From positions 869,824 through 933,823 of the forward strand of contig NZ_QVEX01000001.1 in the NCBI RefSeq assembly GCF_003434055.1: DNA of 64,000 nucleotides. Direction: 5' to 3'. Below are positions 17,681 through 26,734 of the stretch, piece after piece (the first letter of the stretch is position 1; each line of letters opens with the position of its first letter). This stretch comes from Enterocloster aldenensis. GTDB lineage: Bacteria; Bacillota; Clostridia; Lachnospirales; Lachnospiraceae. The notes below the pieces were generated by a model. The model made no database searches, was not told where the DNA came from, and saw only the letters and a list, made by a program, of their open reading frames with translations. The position numbers were made by a program, and so were the translations under genes.

Positions 17681-17741
17681 GAGCCCCATCCAGTCAGACA
17701 CCGTACTGGATGGGGTACTAGGTTACCGGCTCTATTTTTTG
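17681..17741 (+). terminator. strong rho-independent terminator
   Basis: An 11-bp perfect stem (CCCCATCCAGT with ACTGGATGGGG) lies inside an outer AGAGCC/GGCTCT pairing and is followed by a T run. It ends the plus-strand unit and lies 12 bases before the stop of the convergent RpiR gene. Confidence 0.85.
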
Positions 17742-17752
17742 TATCTTCCCGC

Positions 17753-18580
17753 TTACACCAAGGGCCTCCCTGCCTTCCCCAATGCCCGCAGCGTACTGTC
17801 ATGAAGGATTTCCTTGGAATACTTATCCTGGGACACATAACAGGAGTAGAAGATATCGGTCATCAAAAGGATGGGGAACTGGGGGGAGATGACGTTGCCG
17901 TGGTTCAGATGGATAAGGGAGGGAAGGAGCATGACCTCATCACAGAACGAGTCAAATTCCGGCTTGTTCTTGGCTGTAAGCAGCACGGTCCTTGCCTTTT
18001 TTTCATGGGCCTCCTGGAGCAGGAAGGTCACATCCTCCGTATCCCCGCTGATACTGACGCCGAACACAAGGCTCCTCTCATTCAGGAACACGCCCCTCAT
18101 ACGGATCATATCCCCATAATCCATGGACGTGATATCCACGCCAATCCTCATGAACCGGAGCTCCATCTCCCTGGCAGCCAGGCCTGAACTTCCCATGCCG
18201 CAGACAAACACGCGGGCAGCCTTTGACATGGAACGGCAGATGCGCTCCACCTGTTTTTCGTCTACCAGGTTGTAAGTCTTATTGAGCAGTTCCTGATAGG
18301 TGTTAAGGACGGTCCTTGTATTGCCTGTCATGGACTCCTGCTTGACCACGAAGTTTTCCCCGTACTGGTAAATGAACTCACGGTAACCTTTAAAACCGCA
18401 CTTCTTGGCAAAGCGGGACAGGGAGGCCTCTGACACAAACAGCTTCCCGGCCACTGCCTTGGCTGAGAAGTCCATTTCCTCCCTGTTATAAATAAAGAAA
18501 TCCGCAATGCTGCGTTCCACCGTGGTAAAATTGTCATAGTTGGACTCAATCACCGGTATGACTGATTTCAGATATTCCAT
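17753..18580 (-). CDS. RpiR/MurR family transcriptional regulator of the sialic acid operon
   Basis: The 275-residue protein has an N-terminal HTH_6 domain (residues 1-80: TTVERSIADFFIYNREEMDF and VSEASLSRFAKKCGFKGYREF) and a SIS sugar-phosphate domain (about 115-245: VFVCGMGSSGLAARE, VSISGDTEDV). RpiR regulators sense phosphosugars. It is the last gene of the nan operon, starting four bases after the kinase stop, so it probably senses N-acetylmannosamine-6-P or a later intermediate, as in other Firmicutes. The effector is inferred. Confidence 0.9.
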   Translation of the reverse strand: MEYLKSVIPVIESNYDNFTTVERSIADFFIYNREEMDFSAKAVAGKLFVSEASLSRFAKKCGFKGYREFIYQYGENFVVKQESMTGNTRTVLNTYQELLNKTYNLVDEKQVERICRSMSKAARVFVCGMGSSGLAAREMELRFMRIGVDITSMDYGDMIRMRGVFLNERSLVFGVSISGDTEDVTFLLQEAHEKKARTVLLTAKNKPEFDSFCDEVMLLPSLIHLNHGNVISPQFPILLMTDIFYSCYVSQDKYSKEILHDSTLRALGKAGRPLV

Positions 18581-18584
18581 GGCT

Positions 18585-19469
18585 TCATCCCTGTCTCTCT
18601 TTGAAATGATAATAGGCGCCCCTCATTCCGGCGTCATTGCCGTGTCTGGCAAAAGCCAGGGCGGTCTTTTCACGGATGCTGGAAACCAGGTATTTTGTGA
18701 GGGCAGCCTCAATCCTGGGCCTCAGGTATTCTTCCTGGGCCATGATCCCGCCTCCCAGTACAACTACCTGTGGATTCATCACATAACAGATATTGGCAAT
18801 CCCTTTTCCAAGCACGTCACACATGCCGTCAATGGCCTGGACGCAGACAGCATTGCCCTGCTTTGCCAGTTCAAAGATGCGCAGGCCGTTCCACTGCTGT
18901 TCCGGTTCCCCAAACCCGGCGGCCACCCGCTTTGTCAGGATGCTGGCAGCGCCCAGGGTCTGGAAGTCGCTGCCATCCATATGCATATACCCAACCTCGC
19001 AGGCGCTGTTGCTGTATCCATGGTATACCTTTCCGTCAATGAGGATGCAGCCCCCAATCCCGGTTCCCACGGTCAGGCACAGCGCCGACCTGCTGCCTGC
19101 CGCTGCCCCGGATGTGGCCTCTGCCAGGCCTGCACAGTTCACATCATTTTCCACTTCACACGGAAGGCCGAACTCGGATTCCATCCTGGCCTTGATTTTC
19201 GTGCCCGCATAATCCGGAATCAGGGGGGCTGCATAGAATATCTCCCCCTTCTCCACATCCACCATGCCGGCCGTGGAAACGCAGATTCCATCTGCTTTCC
19301 AGACCTTTAAGTATTCCCTGACAATCCCGGCCGCCTTTTCCAACAGGCATGGACCGCCCTTTGATGCCTCGGTGGGCGTCTTGTCCTTGGCCAGGAACAG
19401 TTCCGTTTCATCCATGATGCCATATTTAATTTCGGTGCCGCCGATATCGATACATATATACTGTTTCAT
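18585..19469 (-). CDS. nanK: ROK family sugar kinase, probable N-acetylmannosamine kinase
   Basis: The start at 19469 (MKQYICIDIGGTEIKYG) has GGAGAAG upstream; the longer frame is rejected. The 294-residue protein has the phosphate-1 motif CIDIGGTEIK, the catalytic aspartate in VENDVNCAGLAE, and the phosphate-2 motif LTVGTGIGGCI. The usual ROK zinc motif (CxCGxxGC) is missing; the region reads EVGYMHMDGSDFQTLGA. Some Firmicutes ROK kinases also lack the zinc site. In a nan operon the expected reaction is phosphorylation of N-acetylmannosamine by ATP. The context makes this likely; the specificity is not proven. Confidence 0.82.
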   Translation of the reverse strand: MKQYICIDIGGTEIKYGIMDETELFLAKDKTPTEASKGGPCLLEKAAGIVREYLKVWKADGICVSTAGMVDVEKGEIFYAAPLIPDYAGTKIKARMESEFGLPCEVENDVNCAGLAEATSGAAAGSRSALCLTVGTGIGGCILIDGKVYHGYSNSACEVGYMHMDGSDFQTLGAASILTKRVAAGFGEPEQQWNGLRIFELAKQGNAVCVQAIDGMCDVLGKGIANICYVMNPQVVVLGGGIMAQEEYLRPRIEAALTKYLVSSIREKTALAFARHGNDAGMRGAYYHFKERQG

Positions 19470-19560
19470 TCTGACGCTTCTCCTTCCATCCCCGGTCCCC
19501 TTATGACTGCTGCCTGCCGAAAATGGCAGACCTGCTGTCTGACCGCTGCCTGCCGCAAAA

Positions 19561-19594
19561 GGCAAACCCGTCCTCTGACCGTGGTTTGCCTTTT
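19561..19594. terminator. intercistronic hairpin
   Basis: GGCAAACC pairs perfectly with GGTTTGCC around a 14-base loop, with T/A runs on both sides, between the YhcH gene and the kinase gene. The upstream 36 bases are partly duplicated (GCTGCCTGCC at 19509 and 19545). Within an operon it may attenuate or stabilise the message. Confidence 0.5.
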
Positions 19595-19601
19595 CTGATT
19601 C

Positions 19602-20051
19602 TTAAATCCCCACCTTAAAGATGGCTTTCCTGATTTTCTCCGGCCCGTCCACAGCCACGGCTGTGCGGTGTCCGTCATTTGGATAGCAGATAAGGAAATC
19701 CCCGGGCCTCAGCACCACATGGCTGTTGGCCTCCCCCTCAAGAGGAAGGAAATCATCCTTTTCCACAAATTCCTTCTGCTCCATGTTCTCTATAAAGTTT
19801 AAATCAATCTGTTCCTGTCCGTCAAGCATTAAATGGACATCCAGATACTTTCTGTGGGCTTCCCAGAACCGGTTCTCCGGCAATGTGGTTTCATATTCAA
19901 CTATATTAACAAAGAAACGTTCCCCGTCAATGGGATGGCTTCCCTTTTCATAACCGGCCAGTTCATGGCTGGCCGCATATACAAAGAATTCCTTTAGGTC
20001 TTCAGGAAGGAACCCGTAGGCTGCCTCCTGCCTGATATTTCCAAAAATCAT
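19602..20051 (-). CDS. nanQ: YhcH family sialic acid mutarotase
   Basis: The 149-residue protein matches the YhcH pattern: HELAGYEKGSHPIDGERFFVN (family core), WEAHRKYLDVHLMLDGQE, RPGDFLICYPNDGHRTAV, and the terminal lysine strand RKAIFKVGI. In E. coli the nan operon gene yhcH (nanQ) speeds interconversion of sialic acid anomers so that NanA receives the open-chain form. This copy sits between the symporter and the kinase of the nan operon, so the same role is likely. It is the third family member in the window. Confidence 0.87.
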   Translation of the reverse strand: MIFGNIRQEAAYGFLPEDLKEFFVYAASHELAGYEKGSHPIDGERFFVNIVEYETTLPENRFWEAHRKYLDVHLMLDGQEQIDLNFIENMEQKEFVEKDDFLPLEGEANSHVVLRPGDFLICYPNDGHRTAVAVDGPEKIRKAIFKVGI

Positions 20052-20143
20052 ATGCTTCCCTCACATTCCATCCAAAGGCGCGGATGGCAGGATGGACCAT
20101 GCTGTCCGTGCAGTTCCCGCGCCCCTGGACTTAAGCCGGTTGA

Positions 20144-21646
20144 TTAGTTGTGGTAAATCGTGGAGTCAGCCACGGGTTTGGAGTCATCCCCATCCATTTT
20201 CCTGGTAATGATGCTGACCGGGATTCCAACCACCAGCGAGATGGCAATGGAAATGATGGAATAGGACCAGATGGATACCGCACCGGCCGGCGCCATGTAT
20301 TTAATGCATACCATGGTGATGGCTGCCACAAAGAATGCCACGTAAGCGCCCTTTGCATTGGCTATCTTTGTGAATGTGCCAAGGGCAAAGGTACCGCCCA
20401 GCACGCCCAGCACCAGACCCATGAATCCGTTGAACCACTCGTATGCGGATTTGATTTCACCGTTTGCCAGTACCATGGAAACGCCGATGGCCACGATGCC
20501 CACGCCCAGGGATACATACTGTGCAATCTTAGTCTGGAGGGCGAAGCTCATTTCCTTCTTGGAGAGACGCTCCTGGATATCCAGGGTCCAGCTGGTTGCC
20601 ACGGAGTTAAGACCTGTGGACAGTGTGGACTGGGAAGCCGCGTAAATGGCTGCAAGGAGGATGCCCGTGATACCTACCGGAAGCTGGTATGCAATGTAGG
20701 AAGCGAAAATCTGGTCCTGCTGCGCTGCCGGCGGAAGGGCATTCTGGCTATAGAACACATACAGTCCTGTACCGATTAAATAGAATACGGTTGCGATGAA
20801 GATGGACAGTGCGCCGTTGGTCAGCATCATCTTATTCAGTTTCTTCATATCAGTAGTGGTGGTGAAACGCTGTACAATATCCTGGCTGGATACATAGGAA
20901 GAACATGTATTCAGACCGGCTCCCACAATCAGCAGGAAAACGCTGTCTTTTAATATATTTGGATTGAAAATGGGCTGGTCCGCGGCCAGGAACTTCCCCT
21001 GTCCCATGGTGGAGAAAATAGCCCCGAAACCGCCGTCAATCCCGTGTGCAAGATAGAGAAGGGCAAAGGTAACGCCCACAAGAAGCACGCTGCCCTGGAT
21101 GAAATCAGTCCAAAGCACGGATTTGAGGCCGCCTGTATAGGAGTAAATGATTGCAATCACACCCATGGCGATAATCAGTATATTTACATTGATTCCTGTA
21201 AGGTTGGATAATACCATGGACGGCAGGTACATGATGATGGACATACGCCCTACCTGGTATACGATAAACATAACAGCGCCGAGAACGCGCAGGCCCTTGC
21301 TTCCGAAACGGATTTCAAGGTAGTGGTAAGCTGTGTCGATGTCCAGCTTGCTGTAGATGGGCAGGAAAAACCTGATAGTGATGGGGATTGCCACAATCAT
21401 ACCTAACTGTGCAAACCACATAATCCATGTTCCCGCATATGAATTCCCTGCCAGGGACAGGAACGATATCGGGCTTAATAAGGTGGCGAAGATGGAAACC
21501 GATGTAACCCACCATGGGATTGTTCCATCTCCCTTGAAAAACTCCTTTCCCTTCATCTCCTTTTTGGAGAAGTAGAGACCGGCAAATAATACTGCCCCAA
21601 GATATACAATAAGAATGATCAAATCAATTGTTGTGAATCCCTGCAT
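20144..21646 (-). CDS. sodium:solute symporter, probable sialic acid transporter
   Basis: I place the start at the ATG at 21646 (MQGFTTIDLIILIV), with GGGAG upstream; a TTG two codons earlier is less likely. The 500-residue protein has about 13 hydrophobic segments and the SSS family signatures TDFIQGSVLLVGV and AAIYAASQSTLSTGLNSVATS, including Ser/Thr residues typical of the sodium sites. SSS-type transporters (SiaT/NanT class) import N-acetylneuraminate with sodium. Location between nanA and nanQ supports this substrate. The family is firm and the substrate inferred. Confidence 0.87.
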   Translation of the reverse strand: MQGFTTIDLIILIVYLGAVLFAGLYFSKKEMKGKEFFKGDGTIPWWVTSVSIFATLLSPISFLSLAGNSYAGTWIMWFAQLGMIVAIPITIRFFLPIYSKLDIDTAYHYLEIRFGSKGLRVLGAVMFIVYQVGRMSIIMYLPSMVLSNLTGINVNILIIAMGVIAIIYSYTGGLKSVLWTDFIQGSVLLVGVTFALLYLAHGIDGGFGAIFSTMGQGKFLAADQPIFNPNILKDSVFLLIVGAGLNTCSSYVSSQDIVQRFTTTTDMKKLNKMMLTNGALSIFIATVFYLIGTGLYVFYSQNALPPAAQQDQIFASYIAYQLPVGITGILLAAIYAASQSTLSTGLNSVATSWTLDIQERLSKKEMSFALQTKIAQYVSLGVGIVAIGVSMVLANGEIKSAYEWFNGFMGLVLGVLGGTFALGTFTKIANAKGAYVAFFVAAITMVCIKYMAPAGAVSIWSYSIISIAISLVVGIPVSIITRKMDGDDSKPVADSTIYHN

Positions 21647-21809
21647 TGTCAAACTCCCTTTCTTTCATACATACCATTGACTTCCTGCGCGCCCTCCGTC
21701 CCTCCCGGAAGGCGCCGGATAAATCAGTTCCCTCTGTCAGATTCCCTTTCGCGGATATCTATTGCGGATATCCACTGCAGATTTTGCTGCGGATATTCCT
21801 AACAGGCAT

Positions 21810-22730
21810 TTAGCAGCAGAATCCTGCAACTGCTTCTTTTACCATGCGCGCCGCTTCCTGTGCAATGGGCAGGTCCGCCTCTTCCAGCTGGGGAAGCGGC
21901 TCCCTTACGCCCCCAAGGTCCAGGTTCTCGTTGATGCGGAGCATTTCCTTGATGACGCCGTACATATTGCCGCGGCAGGAACACATTTTGTAAATGATGT
22001 CGTTGGCAGCGTACTGGACTTTCTTTGCTTCCTCCAGCTTTCCTGCGTTTACCAGCTCATCCATCTTTAAGAACAGCTCAGGCATCACGCCGTAGGTGCC
22101 GCCGATTCCGGCTTCCGCTCCAATGACACGTCCGCTGATGAACTGCTCGTCCGGGCCGTTAAAGATAATGTAGCCGTCTCCCGCCGCGGCCTTGAACATC
22201 TGGATGTCCTGTACCGGCATGGAAGAGTTCTTTACGCCGATGACCCTTGGGTTCCTGCGCATTTGTGCAAACAGTCCCTGGGTCAGCGCAACGCCGGCCA
22301 GCTGTGGGATGTTATAGATGATGAAGTCTGTGTTTGGGGCTGCTGCGCTCATGGCGTTCCAGTAAGCCGCAATGGCATGCTCCGGGAGGTGGAAATAAAT
22401 GGGAGGAATGGCTGCGATGGCATCCACGCCCAGGCTCTCCGCATGTTTTGCCAGTTCCACACTGTCCTTTGTGTTATTGCAGGCCACATGTGCGATGACG
22501 GTCAGCTTTCCTTTTGCAGCTGCCATGACATTTTCCAGGGTAATCTTGCGGTCCTCCACGCTCTGGTAGATGCACTCGCCGGAGGATCCGCCCACATACA
22601 CGCCCTTAACGCCTTTCCTGATATGATATTCAGTCAGCGCCCTTACACGCTCCGGGCTTACATTGCCCTCCTCATCGTAACATGCGTAAAATGCAGGAAT
22701 GATACCTTTGTACTTTTCTAAATTTGCCAT
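21810..22730 (-). CDS. nanA: N-acetylneuraminate lyase
   Basis: The 306-residue TIM-barrel protein of the DapA/NanA family has the NanA-type motif VGGSSGECIYQS (carboxylate binding), the catalytic tyrosine in DFIIYNIPQLAG and the Schiff-base lysine in VIGVKNSSMPV. It cleaves sialic acid to pyruvate and N-acetylmannosamine in the cytoplasm. AAGGAG precedes the start. Neighbouring nanE, kinase, YhcH and symporter genes make the assignment strong compared with dihydrodipicolinate synthase. Confidence 0.93.
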   Translation of the reverse strand: MANLEKYKGIIPAFYACYDEEGNVSPERVRALTEYHIRKGVKGVYVGGSSGECIYQSVEDRKITLENVMAAAKGKLTVIAHVACNNTKDSVELAKHAESLGVDAIAAIPPIYFHLPEHAIAAYWNAMSAAAPNTDFIIYNIPQLAGVALTQGLFAQMRRNPRVIGVKNSSMPVQDIQMFKAAAGDGYIIFNGPDEQFISGRVIGAEAGIGGTYGVMPELFLKMDELVNAGKLEEAKKVQYAANDIIYKMCSCRGNMYGVIKEMLRINENLDLGGVREPLPQLEEADLPIAQEAARMVKEAVAGFCC

Positions 22731-22874
22731 GATTGTTCTCCTTCTCCCTTTGGGGGGTTGCTTTGTTTATATTAATATGGGATCTGTTTCCTTGTCTGTC
22801 TCCCGGACCGGACGGCTTTGCAGCCTTATCTGCCCCAGATGCGCCTGAAAACCGCGTTCTGTCAGATGTACGTC

Positions 22875-23561
22875 CTACTTAAGCGCCTCTGCAAATGATT
22901 TCGTAATCAGCTGGGGCCTTGTGATGATGGAGCCCACAACCACGCTGAACGCTCCCAGTTCAATGACCCGCCTTGCCTTTTCCGGCGTGTTGATGTTGCC
23001 TTCTGCTATTACCCGGTGTCTTGCCTTTGCCACTATCTGGCGGATGATGGCGAAGTCGTCTGCTTCTATTTTAAGTCCCCTGCTCTGTTCCGTGTATCCC
23101 ACCAGCGTGGTGCCTATGAAATCGAATCCAAGTTCATCTGCGTGAAGCGCTTCCTCCACCGTGGAACAATCCGCCATAAGAAGCTGTTCCGGATATGCGG
23201 CCCTGATTTCCCTGTAAAACCCATCCAGCGTCTTCCCGCCCGGTTTTAAATCAACGGTGGCGTCCAGGGCAATGATTTCAGGTTTTACCTCCATCAGTTC
23301 CTCGATTTCTTTCATGGTCGGCGTGATGTATACCTTGCTGTCCTCATAATCCCGTTTTACAATCCCGATGATTGGCAGGTCCACCTGGGCCTGTATCTCG
23401 GCGATGTCCTCTTTGGTGTTGGCACGGATGCCGGCAGCGCCTCCCTCCTTTGCGGCCAGGGCCATCCTTCCCATGATGAAGGAAGAGTGGAGCGGTTCGT
23501 GCGGCAGTGCCTGGCAGGAAACAATCAATTTTCCTTTCAGGTTTTCCACTTTGTCATTCAT
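22875..23561 (-). CDS. nanE: N-acetylmannosamine-6-phosphate 2-epimerase
   Basis: The 228-residue TIM-barrel protein reads GKLIVSCQALPHEPLHSS at its start and carries GAAGIRANTKEDI, PIIGIVKRDY, ITPTMKEIEEL, ADCSTVEEA, GTTLVGYTEQSRG and VIAEGNINTPEKA, all classic NanE signatures. It converts ManNAc-6-P to GlcNAc-6-P. It is the first gene of the operon, with AAGGAGG upstream. No nagA or nagB lies in the window, so the last steps must be encoded elsewhere. Confidence 0.93.
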   Translation of the reverse strand: MNDKVENLKGKLIVSCQALPHEPLHSSFIMGRMALAAKEGGAAGIRANTKEDIAEIQAQVDLPIIGIVKRDYEDSKVYITPTMKEIEELMEVKPEIIALDATVDLKPGGKTLDGFYREIRAAYPEQLLMADCSTVEEALHADELGFDFIGTTLVGYTEQSRGLKIEADDFAIIRQIVAKARHRVIAEGNINTPEKARRVIELGAFSVVVGSIITRPQLITKSFAEALK

Positions 23562-23814
23562 GTCTGTTTCCTCCTTGTAACAATCACTTGGTTATGTCTC
23601 ATGTCCTTGTAGCCTTAGTATAACAGGTTTGTTTTTATTTTCAATAGCTTATGCATGTTCTGAAAGTTCTTTCACAATCTTTGATTTCCCCCTGCCTTTT
23701 CGCACAATTTTATGGATTAGTATTTGTATAATATGCACAATTATCCGAAGGTTGTTTCTCTTAAAGTACAAAGGTTCATTGATACGCCGGCAAAGAGGAT
23801 TGAAATAGGGCAGA
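23562..23814. other. gene-free promoter region of the sialic acid operon
   Basis: About 250 AT-rich bases separate nanE from the terminator of the next gene. I see no supported ORF or clear palindrome. The nan promoter and any RpiR site must lie here, but I cannot point to exact hexamers with confidence. Confidence 0.5.
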
Positions 23815-23870
23815 AAAATAGCTAAAAGTCCGGACAGGGCGGTCTTCCCGCCCGTTCCGGACTCTTAGCT
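23815..23870 (-). terminator. long rho-independent terminator of the dehydratase gene
   Basis: GCTAAGAGTCCGGAACGGGCGG (minus strand, in parts) pairs with its near-complement around a four-base loop, giving a stem of about 20 bp with one or two mismatches. It is followed on the minus strand by a T run, about 30 bases past the stop at 23897. Confidence 0.85.
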
Positions 23871-23896
23871 GATATTTATAAATTCTTTTTTAATCT

Positions 23897-25084
23897 TTAT
23901 TTTACTGTGCAGAACAAGGACTTCTCCATGGTCTCTTCGGTCAGTTCCTGGCCAATACCCGGCTTATCCGGAACAGAGAAATACCCGTTCTCAGGCTGGT
24001 AATTGTACTTGCACATGTCAATATTTTCCTGGATCAGCGCTGCCTGATGGTGTTCATGGATGACAAAGTTAGGAATCACCGCCTCCAGCTGCAGGGCCGC
24101 TGCCGTGGAAATCGGGCTGCCGCAGATGTGGATCTGTACGCCGATATCATAGGTGTGGGCCATGTCACAGATCTTCTTGCCCTCTGTCAGGCCGCCTGTG
24201 TTGCACAGGTCTGGCTGGATGATGCTGAGGGAGCGGTCCTCGTAGAAGGGACGGTAGCCCCATCTGGAGTAAATCCTCTCACCGGATGCCATGGGGATCC
24301 TGACATTGTTTGCAATTTCCCTGAATAAGGAAGGATTCAGGGGCTGGGTTGGCTCTTCATAATAGAAGCATCTGTATTTTTCCAGTTCGCGTCCCAGCTG
24401 GATGGCCGTATTGGTGTCGGTAAGGGAGTGAAGTTCAATGATGATGTCAAGTCCGGGCCCGCCTGCTTCACGGATTGCTGCCACGCGGTCAACCGCCGCC
24501 TTCATCTGGTCATATTCCAGAAGGCCATAGTTACTCCACTCCATCCAGTTGCCCTTCATATTGAAGCCAACCGGGTCTACCTTTACCGCGGTATATCCTT
24601 CTGCCATGGCTTTCCTTGCAGCACTTGCATAGTCCTCCGGCGTCACCATGGGCGCACAGATCGGGCCCCAGTCAAACTGGATCTGGCTGGCATAGGCACG
24701 GAGCTTATCGTTGGTCTTGCCTCCGAGAAGCTGGTATACAGGAACGTTAAGGGCCTTTCCACGGATATCCCAGAGGGCGATATCAATGGCGCTGATGGCT
24801 GAAAATACAATGGTCCCTCCGCCCATGCCCCAGAATGTATCCCGGTGCAGCTTATTCCATATCTGCTCATTGTTCATAGGGTTCATTCCAATGATGGACT
24901 GGGCATAATCTTTTAACAGTCCCAGGGCTGCGTCGCTGCCGCTGCTGTAGCATACGCCTGCCTCGCCAAAGCCCGAAATCCCTTCATCCGTGTTGATCCG
25001 GCAGATGGATGCCTTCCAATATGTACCTGCCACGCTGGGCTTTCCGCTGGTCACCTGGTAAAGGTCTACGCTGGTAATCTTCAT
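23897..25084 (-). CDS. enolase superfamily acid-sugar dehydratase (MR/MLE family)
   Basis: The 395-residue protein has the N-terminal capping domain (MKITSVDLYQVTS, SGFGEAGVCYSSG) and a barrel with metal-ligand regions IIIELHSLTD, YYEEPTQPLN and ASGERIYSRW. A late catalytic-type His region (GVQIHICGSPIS) follows. The KxD (VKVDPVGF) and ExH patterns resemble galactonate/mannonate-type dehydratases, which remove water from an aldonate to give a 2-keto-3-deoxy acid. It is co-oriented with an APC permease and a GntR regulator. The precise sugar acid is unknown. Glu replaces the Asp I would expect in the first ligand segment. Confidence 0.82.
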   Translation of the reverse strand: MKITSVDLYQVTSGKPSVAGTYWKASICRINTDEGISGFGEAGVCYSSGSDAALGLLKDYAQSIIGMNPMNNEQIWNKLHRDTFWGMGGGTIVFSAISAIDIALWDIRGKALNVPVYQLLGGKTNDKLRAYASQIQFDWGPICAPMVTPEDYASAARKAMAEGYTAVKVDPVGFNMKGNWMEWSNYGLLEYDQMKAAVDRVAAIREAGGPGLDIIIELHSLTDTNTAIQLGRELEKYRCFYYEEPTQPLNPSLFREIANNVRIPMASGERIYSRWGYRPFYEDRSLSIIQPDLCNTGGLTEGKKICDMAHTYDIGVQIHICGSPISTAAALQLEAVIPNFVIHEHHQAALIQENIDMCKYNYQPENGYFSVPDKPGIGQELTEETMEKSLFCTVK

Positions 25085-25143
25085 GATAAAATCCTCCTCA
25101 TAATTAATTTTTATAGTTATATATTGGTTATATGGTTGCCATA

Positions 25144-26502
25144 TCAGTCGTCCCAGACAGACGATTCAATGTGTACGTAAGGGCTCTTGCTGCGTATAAA
25201 CCCAAAAGCAAAGCAGCCGCCGATAATGATCAGGTTGGCAATGGTAATAAGCGGTGTCAGTGTAAGGCAGGAGTTGATGAACACACATGTATAGGCAATG
25301 ACGCTGATGGTAACCATCACATAATACAGTCTGTCGGGCATATGGAGCCTGGATTTCTTCCATGCCTCAGGGTACCGCTTCGGAAGCTGGTAATATGCAA
25401 ATGCATACAGGAATGACAGGGACGAGTTAATCAGCATGATGTTGTTTGTAATGGTGGTGACGCTGAAGTTCAGCAGCAGCGGTATCAGCCCAATCAGATA
25501 CACAATGGTAAGTATCCTGTAATAGGACCCTCTCTTATTCTTCTTGGCCAGGGACCTGGGCAGCCACCCGTCGGTACATGCCTGCGCAATGGGCACACAG
25601 TTGTATGCCAGGGAAGAATTCATGGTTGTCATCAGCGCCATGATCGGTCCGCCTACCATGAATACCACAAACAGGATCGGGGACAGAGCGGTCCGTGCCA
25701 CAAGGGTAAGGGGCTGGTTCTCCACCATCTCCAGGGGAAGGATGCCTCCGGCAACAATGGCAACGCCGCAGTAAAGGATGACCAGGGTCGGCACTGACAT
25801 CAGGATGGCCCAGGGTATATCCCGCTTTGCATTATGGGCATCCCGGCCGTAGTTCATGGTTAATGAGTATCCGTTGGTGGAGTATACGAACAGGAAGATT
25901 GCTGCAATGAAGCCCTTGCCCCCATGTTTGATGAAATCCGGGGAGGAAATCTGCAGGACAGGCGTATCCAGTTTCGTCATGCCCACGATGATAAACATCA
26001 AAAGCGCGGCAATCAGCATCCAGGTCATTACCTTCTGAGCCTTTGCCATGATGTCCACGCCGCCCAGGTTAATCACATAAAACAGGGTCAGGAATACGAT
26101 TCCCACAATACGCGGATTCAGCTGGGGCCACAGGGAATTGGCATACACGCCCAGGGAAACCCCGAACAGGGAAATGCTCATGGTCTGCCACAGGAAGGCC
26201 ACTGCGTACATCCCTGCCGCCTTCTCATTGGCAAGACCCGCCAGCATGGAGTAATACCCTCCTCCCAGCCTCAATGTGGACGTCACCCACACCACCGGCA
26301 TGATCATCAGGAACCCCCATATGATGGCTGCCCCATATGCAAGCCAGGCAGAGTATCCTGTCAGCGCCATGGCCGGACCCACAAGGGTGATGACTCCTGC
26401 CCCGATTACCTGTCCGATGGACAGGGCGTACAGCTCCGGCTTCTTAAGGATACCTGGCGGGGGCGCTGGAACGTATGTAACTTTGCTGCTTTCCTTCTGC
26501 AT
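25144..26502 (-). CDS. APC superfamily amino acid/organic cation permease
   Basis: The 452-residue membrane protein has about 12 hydrophobic segments and the APC core motif ALSIGQVIGAGVITLVGPAMA in the first helix. A conserved mid-region reads GRDAHNAKRDIPWAI, similar to the amphipathic loop of amino acid permeases. A GAGG-type site precedes the start. It lies 59 bases upstream of the dehydratase gene on the same strand, an unusual pairing because sugar-acid dehydratases normally sit beside TRAP, MFS or GntP transporters. The permease may import an amino sugar acid or an N-containing acid; this is inference. Confidence 0.82.
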   Translation of the reverse strand: MQKESSKVTYVPAPPPGILKKPELYALSIGQVIGAGVITLVGPAMALTGYSAWLAYGAAIIWGFLMIMPVVWVTSTLRLGGGYYSMLAGLANEKAAGMYAVAFLWQTMSISLFGVSLGVYANSLWPQLNPRIVGIVFLTLFYVINLGGVDIMAKAQKVMTWMLIAALLMFIIVGMTKLDTPVLQISSPDFIKHGGKGFIAAIFLFVYSTNGYSLTMNYGRDAHNAKRDIPWAILMSVPTLVILYCGVAIVAGGILPLEMVENQPLTLVARTALSPILFVVFMVGGPIMALMTTMNSSLAYNCVPIAQACTDGWLPRSLAKKNKRGSYYRILTIVYLIGLIPLLLNFSVTTITNNIMLINSSLSFLYAFAYYQLPKRYPEAWKKSRLHMPDRLYYVMVTISVIAYTCVFINSCLTLTPLITIANLIIIGGCFAFGFIRSKSPYVHIESSVWDD

Positions 26503-26650
26503 AACGAATCCTCCTTTTATGAATTTCCTATCTATCTATTCACTTGTTCGCTAGGTTGATAATACATCAATTCACTTAATAATTCAATAAGTTTTGTATA
26601 TTATTTTATTTTTCATCATTATGAACGAATCCAATTGTGACATATACACA

Positions 26651-26698
26651 AAAAAGGTATTGTGCCAGGAATACAGTTCCTTTGCACAATACCTTTTC
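26651..26698. terminator. 14-bp perfect-stem terminator
   Basis: AAAAGGTATTGTGC pairs perfectly with GCACAATACCTTTT around an 18-base loop, with A and T runs on either side. It ends the minus-strand GntR gene, which stops at 26735, and separates it from the permease gene. Confidence 0.9.
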
Positions 26699-26734
26699 TT
26701 CACCATGTCTTTTATTGTCATGTATATCTGCTTC

